NCBI GenBank assembly: GCA_013396755.1
Contig: VWZF01001805.1
Location: 765,728 to 829,727, forward strand
Direction: 5' to 3'
DNA length: 64,000 bases
DNA from: Sclerurus mexicanus
Lineage: Eukaryota; Chordata; Aves; Passeriformes; Furnariidae
Shown: piece by piece, positions 38,150-50,439 of the stretch
Layout: every line of letters begins with the position of its first letter
Numbering within the stretch: position 1 is the stretch's first letter
Made by a program: the position numbers and the translations under genes
The notes under the pieces: generated by a model
Seen by the model: the letters and a program-made list of their open reading frames with translations, nothing else
What the model was told of the DNA's origin: nothing
Database searches by the model: none

Positions 38150-38460
38150 ACTAAAGCAGCTTTCCAGTAGCTTTTCCAGTTTCCTAGCAACGAGGCCAGT
38201 GAGAAGACCTAAAAGTCTTTCTTAACAAGCTCTGTTTGTCCAGAATATGCACTTATCACCACATTGCAAACAGTGAATGATCTCCCAGGCCAGCTGATTA
38301 TTAATAGAGGGAAAAGCAATAGAGAAGCCTATTTCAGGAGGGACTATCCCTGCAAATTTGTTAGGCAATCAAATATTTGTCATCCCAGGGAGGGGGATAT
38401 GGATTAGAGAGTGACATAGATGCCCTAATTTGAAAGCTTTGTGGTTTCCATTCCACTGGG
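38150..38460. promoter_or_regulatory. candidate conserved non-coding element
   Basis: Contains an imperfect RFX-type motif GTTTCCTAGCAAC (38179-38191), then GCTGATTATTAATAG and GGCAATCAAATATTTG (homeodomain/POU-like). No frame or repeat. Support is from texture only. Confidence 0.25.
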
Positions 38461-41310
38461 CTTTTCTAACATGCTTCAGGGTTTTTCCTGTGGACTTTTC
38501 TGGGGCCACTGCATGGTCTCAGGTGAGATGCTCTGTCCTCAGCTCCCCCTGCTAACCCAGAGTGCTGACACCCTCTGAGCTTGGGGTGTAGCACAAGAAC
38601 ACAGCAAGTGAGGAACTTGTGCATTATTAAACACATACATGGAAGAGCAAGGAAGTAGCCTCAGGATTTAAAGTGCATGTGAGTGTTAACTGCTTTATTT
38701 CTCTATTTACTTTTTCAGAGCTGACTTACACAGCTGATTAGTTTCTTTTCCTCCCTTTTTCTTTTTTTTTCAGAAGCTCAACTGCCATATTTTTTTCTTG
38801 GCAAATGGATGTGTTGAACGACAGCCCTCCTCCACACTGATACATTTTTTTTCACAACATTCAGCTAATCATGATACACTCTGGATGATACATGCAGCTC
38901 TGCCCCTCCAGCAATCATTTCCTTTTACGGCTCTGAAGGGACAAAACCAGGTGACATGCTGAGAAAGTTAAATGCAGAAAGTTTCCAAGACATTCTGGAA
39001 AAGTTGAGCCAACAATAGAAACATAAAGAAGTAGAAAGCAGAGGGCTAGAGAGTGACACTTGGCCATCTCATGGTATGGGGAAAGAATAAACACTGAGGA
39101 GAAATAATAGGAACTTTTTCAGGTGCTGGGAGAGGGTGCAAGTGGCAGCAGCATGCCAGAATGAACAGAGGCATACAGTGGCTAAGGAGTGGGACATGCT
39201 TCTGGCTAGCAGTCCAAACCCTGAATTCCCTGGCCCCCAGTCCAGGTAGGACTGCTGAAGTGTGCAGTGCTGGAAGTCAGAAAGGATTAAAGCCATTAGG
39301 ATTTACCTATATAAGAACATATAATGCCTGAACAGCAGACAGACATGTATTAGAGAGAGTTGGCTCGCACTGCTTTTGCACTGTTTAGCACTGGAATAAT
39401 CCTTTTCACTTTAATGCACTTATTCCCATTGATTTATGCAAGTAGGAGAGGAGTCCAGCCTACCAAGCTCAAATAGATCTTTTAGACTGTATGGTTCTGC
39501 CAGGAAAAGTGGTACAATCCCTCATATCTACAGGAATAAATATATATGTACCTGTCAATGTGCATTTAATTTTTTTTTGTTTAAGGATATTCATATCATC
39601 CTTCTTGGGTACTCTCTTAGAAAGGAATAGCACTTCGAAGTGTTCTTCATTGACTGAAAGAGTGTGATCATGTCAAGATAAGCTACAGATAACTAACTTA
39701 GAGATAAATCAAGTAGAACAAGGGTAAGTCCTCCTGTGGTTACATGCTTCTTTCCTGAAAAACTTACCCAGCTGTCTAGTGGTGGGAAAATAGCCAGCAG
39801 ATAAGAACAGGAGTATTCTAAATGAAGGGGATACAATGCAGAGCCCTTCGTTACCGACTGAAGCAAGCTAGAAGATAATTACCTCACTTTCTGTCATTTC
39901 CACTAGTTTTCTGTAATTCTAGGTGTTGACTATACTCTGTGGGTGCCCATTTCTCTCCCCTGGCTATAGGGGCAGCCAGGCTGGGGAGGCATTTCTAGGC
40001 TCCTTGCATATAATTTGGGGGATTGTGAATTTTAGAATTAAAACAGGAGGCAAAAAAGCACTTAATGTGATTTGATGAGAACAAGACAAAATCTTTCTCA
40101 CCTCAGATGTGAATTTCTTTTTCCTTGAAATAAAAGAGCAGGATGTTCTGAGGAAGTTTACATCCCAAAAGTTAAGTCTGGACAGTCCTTGAACAGCAAG
40201 TGATGGCAGAGTCAAGATCCAAAGGCAGCTGTGTTTTGAGCTTGTCTCAGTACTTTGGAAACATCTGCATTCTTTATCAACATCCATAACCAGTAAAAAG
40301 ATGAAGCAGTATTTCTGCAGCTGCAGTAGAGTGATGTAATAAGCACACATTCAATTTTATTTCAAGTTTTGGCTACCTCTCATGGAGGGCAATGGAGGAT
40401 ATTGAGGATGGCTAACATGCAAAAGATACTCAGGGATTTTTGAGTGGTAGGAACTGAGTTTTTGGTGTCATGCAAGGACAGAGACAGTAAAGAGACTGAA
40501 AAAAAGAAATACCCTCACATAGATGCCCATCTGCAGTAGGAAACTAACCCTTGTGTTCACTGGTAAAGACTACAGAACAAGGATGTTGTGTATGTGGAAT
40601 AGAGGAAGTCTTGAGAATTTCCTCCAGCTAAAATAAGAACAAATCCAAATACTGTGTCTAAACTTGATCTATGACTGATTGCTGTGATCAGAAAATACAT
40701 GATTGAACATTAGAGTGTGCTTTATTTTAACGCAGTCAGGTGTGGGCTGTCTATGCTGAAATACTAATAAGAAGGTTTGATCCCATGCTATTTCCTGCCT
40801 TGAGGCCAGGGAGATAGCCAGACCACATGCTATGCTCTTCTAAGCCATTAACCTTTTGAAGTTTGTCCATGCTGATTTATCTCTTCACTACCAAAAAAAA
40901 AATGCTGGAAACACCCTAGTACCTGACACTCCAGTGATCCCCTTGATAATTTTTCATTTTATTAATGTGTCTGTTTAGATGTCTGCTAATACAAAGATGG
41001 GACAACCATCTCTATATCGTAGATTGCTTTGATGAAACTTTAAAGCACTTTTCCAAGCTCTCCAAAGACCGGTTGTAATAAATGTTACAGTCCAATTCAG
41101 TATGAGATTTCTCCATAAGCCAGAAAAATAAGCAGTGCCCAGTTTATCAGACAGACAGAAGGCTCATTTGATTTGTCATTAGCCAGCACTGTTCCTCTAC
41201 TTTTCAGGGCAGGATGGCTTAAACTATTATGGGCACATCCTTCAAGAGGGAGAAACCTAGAAGAGACCCAACATACGTGCAGTTCCTCTGCCTAAGTATG
41301 CAAGTCTGAT
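38461..41310. other. anonymous non-coding DNA
   Basis: Nothing gene-like recognised. A long pyrimidine tract ending in CAG (38748-38773) could act as a splice acceptor but no exon is recognisable after it. The 128-codon minus-strand frame at 39964-40350 has no known motif. Confidence 0.55.
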
Positions 41311-41319
41311 CAACAGCTC

Positions 41320-41500
41320 TGCAGACTGCTAATGAGTCTCCTCATTAGCTGCATGCAGGAATATTTACCTAGCAGTGAGGTAATGGTGTGCCAAAGCACA
41401 GCAGCAGGTTGGCTGAACCGTCCTGACACCCACGCATTGTGAACTTGCCCCCTCAATGCCATTGAATTAACACAGCAGCACGTCAGCGTGGTGTGAGGTC
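41320..41500. promoter_or_regulatory. candidate conserved element with ATTA hairpin
   Basis: The block begins with a perfect short hairpin (41328-41349) that places two TAAT cores in opposite orientation. It continues with several CpG-containing motifs around 41418-41490. Looks like a regulatory element; not tested. Confidence 0.3.
41328..41349. repeat. perfect hairpin, 9-bp stem, 4-nt loop
   Basis: GCTAATGAG at 41328-41336 and CTCATTAGC at 41341-41349 are exact reverse complements around TCTC. Each arm contains a TAAT homeodomain core. Confidence 0.9.
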
Positions 41501-43800
41501 AACCTGAATCCTTGCCTTCCCCACTACCAGCCTCAGACACCTTGCTGCAGGTGAGAAGGCAGCCCTGTGCAGCTCCTCACCCCTGCAGGTGCTGCCCTGC
41601 CTCTCCTCCCAAGTCCTTCCTGAAGCGCTGTGGCTTTCGGTCGTGAGAACACAGTTATGTCAGGAGGGAGAGAGTTCCCCTAACTCTGAGGTTCTGAGAA
41701 GATATATGTGTGCTTATTTTCAAAGGTTCACTACTTTAATGGTGAATCAGGTCTGATCTAGACTCTGGTGCACTACAACTCCTGATATAACTTGGCAAAG
41801 TAATAGAGAAGAGCCCATGCTGCCCACTGATTGAATTGCAGTCTGACTTCTCCTGCCTCATCCTGGCAAGACTTTTGTTCATATTTTTCTGTTCAGTATT
41901 AGCCTCCTCTGATAGCCCCCGTTCCAGTCTGCCAGCAGTATTTATTACCTTTTCCACAGTATGGCTGTTTTCAGTTTTCTTACATTTCCAATTATACTGC
42001 ACAGTTGCCATTGATCTGTTTTCTGTTAGCATGAAAATCAGAGCTGTGATCTATATAATTTAAGACTCTACCTTCATTAACCTTCCTTTTGTTTTTAAGA
42101 CAGACTATTTAAATTGATCTTTATTAAATAAAATTACAGGGGCTATCAATCCTCATGCTTCACGGTATAAGTTGATCAGTGGCTAACTCAGGAAGTAATT
42201 GCCAGAGCACTTCTTTGTTAAGATACCGTACAATTAGATGTGTTTCACCAGTTTAATTCTTTTCTAAGGAGTATATGGCCACCATCAGGGACAGTATTCT
42301 GCACTCAGAGGGTTGCTGCTTAATTTTGATGTAGGATAAGAGAGCAACTGGACTGGGTGGACTCTTGCTATAGCAGCTCATCTCTCAACTGCCACAGTGG
42401 TCAACATTTCTCTGCCAATGTATATCCAGGGCCAGATCCTTTGTTGACATGCAACAGCACAGATACTCAACCTTACGTGATACAAAGATTGCCAGCTTGT
42501 GCAATTCAGCACAATTTGAGCAGTGACCACCTGTTATTTTGCCCTCTCCTGTGCCAAATAGAGATGGGTGTGTGAATGATGAGCTTAATTATGAAAAGCA
42601 CCATTCTCATCCCATTTCTCCAATTGCAAACTGGACCTTCTGACTGTTGTGGTCATACTTCAGTTTTTCACCAGATCAGAATCCTATACCACCCAGGGAA
42701 ACAAAAAAGCTTAAGCACAGGATATCTACATTCTCTCAGATATCTCCTCCGTTGCTGTGGTTGTATATATCCTAGCTTCTTAAATTGACTTTTCACATTG
42801 TCTAAACATATTTAGACGCACGATTTTACAATTACAGGAAAGTTGCTTTCAACATCCTCCTACTCTCATTCAGATCCATTCTCTTTTGCTCTCATGCTCT
42901 TATCATATTTAAGAATTCTGTGCAAATGAGCATTAATGAACCAATTTTAAATTATTTTTCTATGAGCAATTTCAGCTGTGAGTTGCTTGATTATGTGAAT
43001 CCAAATGATGTGGGTGGGGGGAGGGAGAGCACAAAACATGTCTTTGCTGCAGTAATCCGTGACCAACTTAAGTGCTGGAGCACAGGCATGTGCAGAAGGG
43101 CCGAGTTGCCACCTGAATGCTGCCTGCACAGCACTGGGAGAGGAGATAGTGCAAGAACGTAAAAGTCAGGGAAACATTCATGACCACAATAGAGGCAAGG
43201 GGAAACAAAAATCTCTTCCTCCCTCTCTGTCTCTCTCTCTTAAAGCCCACCTCTGCAGGACATGGCATTGGTATCTGCAAGCCCATCTCCCTCCTTTGGA
43301 AAGCATGTGTGCAGCAGCTGTGCACACTAATATATTGTTTTCCTATCCCAGGTACATTCTATACCTTAGCTCTATAAATTTTAAAGTTAATTCAGACACG
43401 AGTTATTTAGTACTGCCATAAAATGTGACTACCTTCTGACAGCTCTGCTCTTTTCTTTGTTGCCAAAACATGAGCAGAGAGAAGCTGGTCTGGTGCAGAA
43501 ACCAATGACCACAAGTTAAACCACAGGAGTTCAAAGGAGTCAGACCACCTCCTGTGGAAGTTAGAAACCGAATGGGATCCAACTCACTGCAGGTGAATCG
43601 TGACTCTAAATACCTTTGAGAAGGAAGGTCTCAGGCTCTCTCCAAGTTTGGGGCAGTTTCCAGTTTGCCTTCCAGCTTGAGGACAGGTTTTAGCAGAGTG
43701 GGCATTGCTGACTTTACGCTTTGATCGCTCTGCGAGGGAGGGCTGTTTGGTGATTGCAGAAAAGGCACTGGTTTCAAAACTCCTGGTTTTTCCCTCCAGC
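41500..43800. other. anonymous non-coding DNA
   Basis: No gene recognised. 42090-42260 is AT-rich with homeodomain-like cores. 42427-42480 starts with GGGCCAGATCC, a phrase found in old amniote repeats, but the rest does not hold up. A GGGTGGGGGGAGGG run at 43012-43025 is a possible G-quadruplex former. Confidence 0.55.
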
Positions 43801-43804
43801 TTGG

Positions 43805-43980
43805 CTATTGACTTTCTCTCTGACCTTGGGCACATCAATTCTTCCACTGAAGTAAGTGGGAACTCAATTGCATTTTATGTTTCTTTATGAGTCAGATTCT
43901 CTTTCTGCAAAATGAGGATCATAACACTTAACTACCTCTCAGAAGTGCTCTGAGGCCTAACAACAAATTAATGTTTAAGA
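43805..43980 (+). mobile_element. MIR-like SINE relic
   Basis: TGACCTTGGGCACATCA, then, after an apparent insertion, TCTGCAAAATGAGGATCATAA, CTACCTCTCAGAAGTGCTCTGAGG and TTAATGTTTAAGATCCTTGG follow the order of amniote MIR/CORE-SINE 3' halves. Heavily diverged; ends approximate. Confidence 0.5.
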
Positions 43981-44080
43981 TCCTTGGATTTTTTAAAAGA
44001 AAATTTCAGAGAAAAATGCCCGTTTGTTTAAACTGAAGAGTTCTGCAGAGGATTGTTTTCAATGCATTTCTTAGCTTGAG

Positions 44081-44096
44081 AAAAAAAAAAAAAAAA
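44081..44096. repeat. poly(A) run
   Basis: Sixteen consecutive A, the longest homopolymer in the window. It precedes a motif-repeat stretch at 44112-44182. Confidence 0.95.
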
Positions 44097-44111
44097 GAGG
44101 ATTTAAAGCAT

Positions 44112-44182
44112 CATTTTGAAATGGTTGAAATGCACTGTTTCAGCATTTTGAAAGTGAAACATTTTTGGGTTTCATTTTGAAA
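44112..44182. repeat. threefold CATTTTGAAA, about 30-bp spacing
   Basis: CATTTTGAAA occurs at 44112-44121, 44144-44153 and 44173-44182, interleaved with GTTTCAG/GTGAAAC segments that are partial inverse copies. Probably a decayed palindromic repeat; family unknown. Confidence 0.6.
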
Positions 44183-44189
44183 TTACTTT

Positions 44190-47025
44190 CCATTTATTTT
44201 TTCATTATATTATGTCCTATAAATATGACACAAAATCGAGGCAAATTGAGGCATGACATCTCTGTTAAAAGTAAACTAGTTTGAACTACCTGAAAGGGCA
44301 TTACCTTTCTTTTTTTTCCTTAATTTCCACTGCAGAGAACTCTGACACCTGGATTTGCTCTGAGTGAGCGTCTGGCACAATTTCAAAATCCACCAGGAAA
44401 CGGGAGTTTTGTCCTCCTTAGAACCCGTGAGGTCATAAAGCCTGCAAACTGCTATCCTGAGGAACTATTCTGCTAATGTGAAAATATCATACCAGAGAGA
44501 TGCCAGGGCACATACAAGAATGAAAGAGAAGCAGGATGGGAGCTGGCTGGACTCACAAGGCACGTCAGCCAAGGGAGGTAGCAGGAGATAACACCAGAGG
44601 GGTGCAAACACAGCACATACTAAAAGCAAAACTAAATTCAACTGAAACACTTGTCCATAATGGACCTTATACACTGCCTGTATAATAATTTTAAAAAGAA
44701 ATCAACTACTAAGAGTTATGTTTCTTGCAATGAAAGTTTGTTTTCAGGGCCTTTGTATTCCACCTAAGCTACAACATCCCAATTCTTACCCGTTCATATC
44801 CCAAGCATAGTTTTAACTTGGGCCCCCTTCTGTGTTTGCTTGCTTTCTCTCCTGTTCCAGCAGCAGAACTGCCCCAACTGCTCACCAGGCAGGATCAAAC
44901 TGGGGCTGTGAGCGTGTCCCTCAGATGAGAGATCGCCCAGGCAGAACACAGGGATGCTCATCGCAGCGAGCAGCTGATCCAGCAGAGTTCAGTGGAGTTG
45001 GACACAGACCAAGCTGCAAATTAGGCCTCATCTTTTGTGATGCCAGCTGCCAAATGTCTTAATAGCGAGCAGCCCACTTTATCCTCGAATGCAGGGGATG
45101 CAAAACATTGCCCGAGAGATGTGGCATGAGGTGGAAAAGGTGCAGCTCCAGCCCTCCTTTCCCAGGCACCTTCCATGTGTTCACACACCTTAGTAATGTC
45201 ATATCAACCATTGCATGTAAGTGCTGTGCCCATGGATGTGGGACAAGGGTCTCCCTGCAGTGCAAAGGGCACTGGACAGTTTATAAACTGATTTGAGCCC
45301 AATGAATTGTATCCTGCTGTTGCAAGGTGGAGTTTTCCAGTGCCCACGTAGGGTCAGAACTGTAATCAGCAGGACAGTGTGCCAGTGTCACCAACACAAT
45401 CTCACCCCAGAGACAGGATGTCTGTGTGCCCTGTGACCTTTCTTACTAGGATTCTCCTGGAGACCAGAATAAAGGCAGCAAGGTGATCTGAGCCCTATCT
45501 CTGCTGACACACTGAATTCCCACTATTTATCAGCTTCTCCTTAGAAGCATTTCAGATTGCATTTCTGTACATAGCATATGGAGACTTTCATTTATTTGAC
45601 AGGTTGATTCTTTATCAGACGTTTATGAGGATTTACAATACTAATGCATTCTGCATCCAGTACAGGATTTCACACAGAACAAGTGCTGGCAAAGGGACAG
45701 GCTGTCCTCAGAGCAGTTTTCCCTTCTCTTTCCTGTCCCACCTTTCCTATGCTTTATGGAGGCAGGTCAGTACAACAAAGGCTGTGATAACACTAACGCC
45801 CTTTCCAAGCATTTTCTGCTGGGATGAGTGATGATGGATGCAGGCCCACTGAAAAAGCTGAGTACATGTGGGTCTTCTGTCCTTGTGAGATGGGGATACA
45901 GGCAGCAAGAAATCCCCTGCCAGTAGGGTGAACAGTGATAGGCAAAAGAAGAGGAGAAAGGTGCTGGCTGAACCCTACAGGAGATCTGCAGTGAGGAGAC
46001 AGATACTGGATTTGCAAAATAAAATCCTCCAGGACAGAGCCTGCAGGGCAGGGATTTTTCCTTTTTGACAGCCTACAGTGAATGAAGCACAAAATAGCCT
46101 GCTGTCTCTGCAGACAGCAAGGATATTTGGAGATGTCAAACTGTAGTACAGAGGATGCACAAGAGGAATGGAGACACAGCTAACTACCTCCCAGGCTTCT
46201 CATTTCTTGTTCCAAGCGGGAGATCTTGAAATCATGCAAGCTTTTCTTGCATTCCTGCTGGAATCAAAGATACAGCTTTCTTTCTGCTTTGGGATAGCAG
46301 ATGGAAATAAAGCTTATTTGGTCTTTGTTATCTGTCCTCAGTTGAGATTCAAAGGTGCTTGGATTCAAAGCCCACATTATTTTCAGTCCTAGCAAGGGGC
46401 AGGGGAATAACAGTGGACACAACCAGGCATAAAGTCAAGTTTCACATTTCTAAACTCTACATAGAAGCAGTTTCCCAGATTCTTTCAGGGGCTTATAAGG
46501 ACAGGTTATTTCTGCTGCAAAGCTGATGATTTGCCTAATATAGCTCCAGTCTCATACTGAGATTTGTTTTCTGATTTGACTTTGATTTGACAGTTGCATT
46601 TGGTAGTCTACAATGATCAATAACAGGTTAGCTTTAGTAATAGTTTCTTGATTTTTAGTTTGAGTTGTTAAGTGCATTGACAGAATCTGTAAAACACCCA
46701 GCGGCCCATTAGGCTCTGTTAGAACCTGGGAACAGCTGACGTAAAACTGCCCTGCTCCCTGCCTGACTGACTGCCTGGGGAGACCAGAGCGCTGCTCCTT
46801 GGCAGCAGATCCTGTCAGTCCTGCCCTCTCCACGTTCATGAGCATGTCCTTGAGCGTTCAGTGAATTAGTTAAGAAAAGCAAGTCACCAGAAACAAAAAA
46901 ACAAAAGAAATGCTTTTGTGCCACTTTAGCTCACCAAACTGGTTGAGAGCATCAGGTGTGCTGGTTCCAGGGGCAGAGCAGCATCAAAGCTGTGACAATT
47001 CAGAGAACCAGCTACAGTATTACTC
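44190..47025. other. anonymous non-coding DNA
   Basis: Short overlapping frames up to 99 codons, none recognisable. No repeat family seen. Confidence 0.55.
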
Positions 47026-47029
47026 CAGC

Positions 47030-47240
47030 TAAGAAAGTTTTCCCAGGAAAACTACAGTGCTGCACTAACTATTAATTTGGATTTTCTCATTAAACATTAA
47101 ACGAGTCTTCAGCTCGTTTAGCATCACCTGATACTGCCACTTGAATTGCGAATGGCCACATCTACTTGGGGCTTAATGAGGCTTAATTAATTTACAGCCA
47201 CACCTTACTTTCTTGGTATTAATTCACCTGCAGATACACA
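47030..47240. promoter_or_regulatory. candidate conserved non-coding element with hairpin
   Basis: Contains ACTATTAATTTGG, CATTAAACGAG, GGCTTAATTAATTTAC and GGTATTAATTCACC, a run of paired TTAATT homeodomain cores. It also carries an 8-bp-stem hairpin at 47098-47120 that keeps two CpGs. Enhancer-like texture. Confidence 0.35.
47098..47120. repeat. perfect hairpin, 8-bp stem, 7-nt loop
   Basis: TAAACGAG at 47098-47105 and CTCGTTTA at 47113-47120 are exact reverse complements. Each arm retains a CpG. Confidence 0.9.
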
Positions 47241-48260
47241 CCTTGCTCTTAGTCTCTCATTCACTTTTAAGGGGCAAAAGGTATTTTGAAATAATACTTA
47301 AGAGTCTCACCAAAGTTGGAGTTGTGGTAAGGGGAAGAGATTATATAGCGAGTGCTTGGCCACAGCACCTACTACAACTAGCATTAACTTGACAGAGCAA
47401 GCAGTGAATGAGTTGCAAAGAAGGATCTCATCTCTGGTCTACATAGGGCAGAGCAATACAGAGAGTAACTGATGCTGCCTGCACAGAGCCCCTTCTGACA
47501 CTGCACACTGAGGATATTTGTGCTCCTGTAGGGGAGTGATTTGAGCCTCCTGCTCTGTCCATGTACTGCTAAGGCATGAAAAAAAAAAAGGGGGAACAGG
47601 GGAATGCTTAAAGGGTGTTTGAGAAGGAGCAGCATAGAAAAGGCTGTGAAGAGTTTGGTGTAAACCCACTAGCACTGAAGAAACTTGCAGCCAAGTGCCA
47701 GCCATCCAATATGCAAGCACAGTTGGATAATGTTAAGGGTGATGGCTAGCTGTAAACAGATTCTGGGTGCCTGTTATTTGGCTGAGAATTTCCATGCTTT
47801 TTGGAGAGTTTAAATCAGAACTTTAATGGGCTTTTGATGTTGTTTTAGTTTGGTGAATAGTTTCTTGTTGTATCTGCTTATTCAGTGAAATAGTAAGGAA
47901 GCGCTGTTATAGTGGAAGATGACAAGAGACTATAGAAGCCTATCTCAGCTGCATTTGCACAGCAGAAGCCTTTAAAAATCACTGTGCTATGAACAAGACA
48001 TTTCCATATTTCACGGCTATTTTTGCTGGATGCCTGAAGTTGATGATACAGCAAAAAAAATTTGAATGAAGGGAGAAGGGGAAAAAAGTCCTTCTGCTGC
48101 TCCTTTCTTTCTCTCAATTTACATCTCAGCCATGTTGCTTGGCAAAGCCAACAAAGCAAAGTATGTTGTGGCTGTAAAATGATAAGCACATGGGCTACAC
48201 TGCGAATGATTTCTCCCTGGTATTTGCTTAGGAAAAATGGGGATTCATTTTGAATTGGAC

Positions 48261-48275
48261 TTTTTTTTTTTTTTT
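48261..48275. repeat. poly(T) run
   Basis: Fifteen consecutive T. Confidence 0.9.
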
Positions 48276-48736
48276 AACTCTGCTGCTACTCTCTCTCATC
48301 AAAAACTTATAAAGGCAGCTGTCTTTTGGGACAAGAAGGTCGGAGATGTTGATTATCAATGTGTGCTCCCACTTAAACAGAGACAAAAGAAAAATGAACC
48401 CTCTGTATGCCTGATAACCATCACCCCAAATACTCCCCTTATTCAGGCCTGCAGAGATCAACCAGATTCTGCAGTTTTTGTGGTGTAAGAAGGCATGCAC
48501 AAAAAGAGTCAAAAATAGGGAAGGGCAGTCCTGCTAAGTGCTGCTTGGTGAGTCTGTAGGACACAACACTACACTGAGGAAGCTAAAAATAAGTAAAGGA
48601 AAACAGAACTTCAAGGAAAGTTTCCTGCTATATTAGTCTGCTGTGTTCCCAGAGAGGCTGCTCAAGACTCTGGGATATTATGCCCTTCTCTAATGCTGTG
48701 CCCAAAATTATTAGTTGCTTTTCAAACTCCCCAGTC

Positions 48737-48749
48737 TTTTTTTTTTTTT
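48737..48749. repeat. poly(T) run
   Basis: Thirteen consecutive T. Confidence 0.9.
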
Positions 48750-49284
48750 CCCAAGGAGGAATTTGAAAAGACTGTGGACTGCAAGTGAGAGACCAGTTTG
48801 TGGATGGAAAAAGACCCCATCATGACCAGTATCAATGGAGACTCCCACTGTGCTGTGTGTTTTGAGCCTGGCCTGTGACTACCTGGTCATTTGTCACGTA
48901 GACCAGCACTCCTAGGGCCTTCCTTGGGCACCACAGAGAGAAAACACCACTCAAGAAGCTCTTTTCAGCCCAGATGCAGTGTCATACCTTGTTCTTGACC
49001 CACCCTCAGCAGCCATGAAAGGGATGAGGTTTTTCCCTTAGATCAGCAGAGCAAATAAAAGCAGAGACCTGCTGTTATCTTTCACTGAAGGATTAAAGTT
49101 TCTCTAGTTTGACATTATTACAGTGATCACAGGCACCCCTGGGCTGGATAAGGGGCTGCCAGTGGGGACATAGGTTTAAACAGCAAGTTGAGACCTCAGC
49201 ATAAGGAAAGCTGTTTCATCCAAAACTTTGGACTCTGGGGCTCAGGCATGTCTCACACACCCCATGGAGGAACTGAGGTGGAGA

Positions 49285-49425
49285 CCATAGCACAGGGCTG
49301 GCAGTCAGAAAATGAGCCAGCTCCTCCCAAGTTGCTGAACATCTCTATTGCTCACTCTCTCCATCCATAAAACAGGATTATAACACTTGTCTCAGATGGG
49401 TGTGTGAGGATCTGTGGCTGTAATA
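49285..49425 (+). mobile_element. MIR-like SINE relic
   Basis: GCACAGGGCTGGCAGTCAGA, then a degenerate middle with TTGCTGAACATCTCT, then CCATCCATAAAACAGGATTA and TAACACTTGTCTCAGATGGG follow the layout of a MIR element from the core to the tail. Old and diverged. Confidence 0.45.
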
Positions 49426-49429
49426 AACC

Positions 49430-50435
49430 TTGCGGCTGTTGGCTGAATACACCATACCAACACTCACTGTTGTTACTAGGGGATAATTGTTTGCATATGA
49501 CCAAAACAAACTGAAGGGGATTTTAGAAGGTGGCTCCCTGCCATATAAATTATGGTGATGCTGGCTCAGGATAAACAAACGGTTTGAAAAAGTCCATTCT
49601 CTACTGAAGGCTGAAATACAGAAAAAGCCCATTTGATTGGTTTTTAATAGTGGGAATATCGTGCAATTTTTTTCTTCATATGCTTTTGGCTCTGGGAGCA
49701 GTGAAAGAGAATTTGAAGTACTCAAAACACTGGAAAAGCAAAGAGAACAGCTAACATTAATCTGACCCTCAGCAGAACAGTGCAAATGAAGACTGCTTTC
49801 ATCAGATTTCCTCAATGTTCATAGGAGAACCGGGAGCAATTCTAGAAATACAATCCAAAATATGGGATCTGTTGCAGATTGCATCTGCTGAAATACCTGC
49901 GGAAGTCAGCAACTACTCCTGCAGACTGAGTTAGAGTTTGTGGAAACAACTAAAACTTTCCAACAAGTAAAACTTTCCTGGCTTTGACTCTCTTTAGGTC
50001 AAAATTTTGGGAATTACTGGAGTTTACCCAGGCTAATAGCAAAAATGAAGGGATGTAAAACCCTCATGAAACACATCTGCAAATTATTCTTCATAGGGTC
50101 ATACCCTAACACAGATGTGTCTAACACTAGAAGACAGTCAAAACCCAGCGAAACCACTGGATCTTTCCTTTCTCTTTACAATTCCTGTTTTGATTTAAAG
50201 CTCTCACTAGGCTAAAAGAGGAGAAATTTAAAATTAGGTCAGAGCTCAGAACTCCCATTAGAGACACTGAGGTCAGTGTGGTTGTTGCCAGAATAGTGTC
50301 TTGGGCTGCAATCAGAACTCTTTGCTTACTCAGAGAGAAATTGGCCCCCTGTGCTACAGCAAGGATTCACTGCCCCAGGATGGCCGTGGTATAAGGTTTA
50401 ATCAGGTTAGCTAGGTTTTCTCTCTTGATTTCACA
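49430..50435. other. anonymous non-coding DNA
   Basis: A 145-codon minus-strand frame (49378-49815) overlaps the SINE relic at its end and has no known motif. Otherwise nothing recognised. Confidence 0.55.
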
Positions 50436-50439
50436 GCCT

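Larger units (their letters stand above)
47245..49280. other. anonymous non-coding DNA
   Basis: Overlapping frames up to 103 codons, none recognised. T runs lie at 48261-48275 (15) and 48737-48749 (13) without an associated retroelement. Confidence 0.55.

Noticed and set aside
42427..42480. GGGCCAGATCC phrase of an old amniote repeat
   Set aside because: Only the first dozen bases match what I recall. The continuation does not.
43012..43025. G-quadruplex candidate GGGTGGGGGGAGGG
   Set aside because: Needs a zero-length loop to give four G-tracts; listed only as a possibility in the block description.
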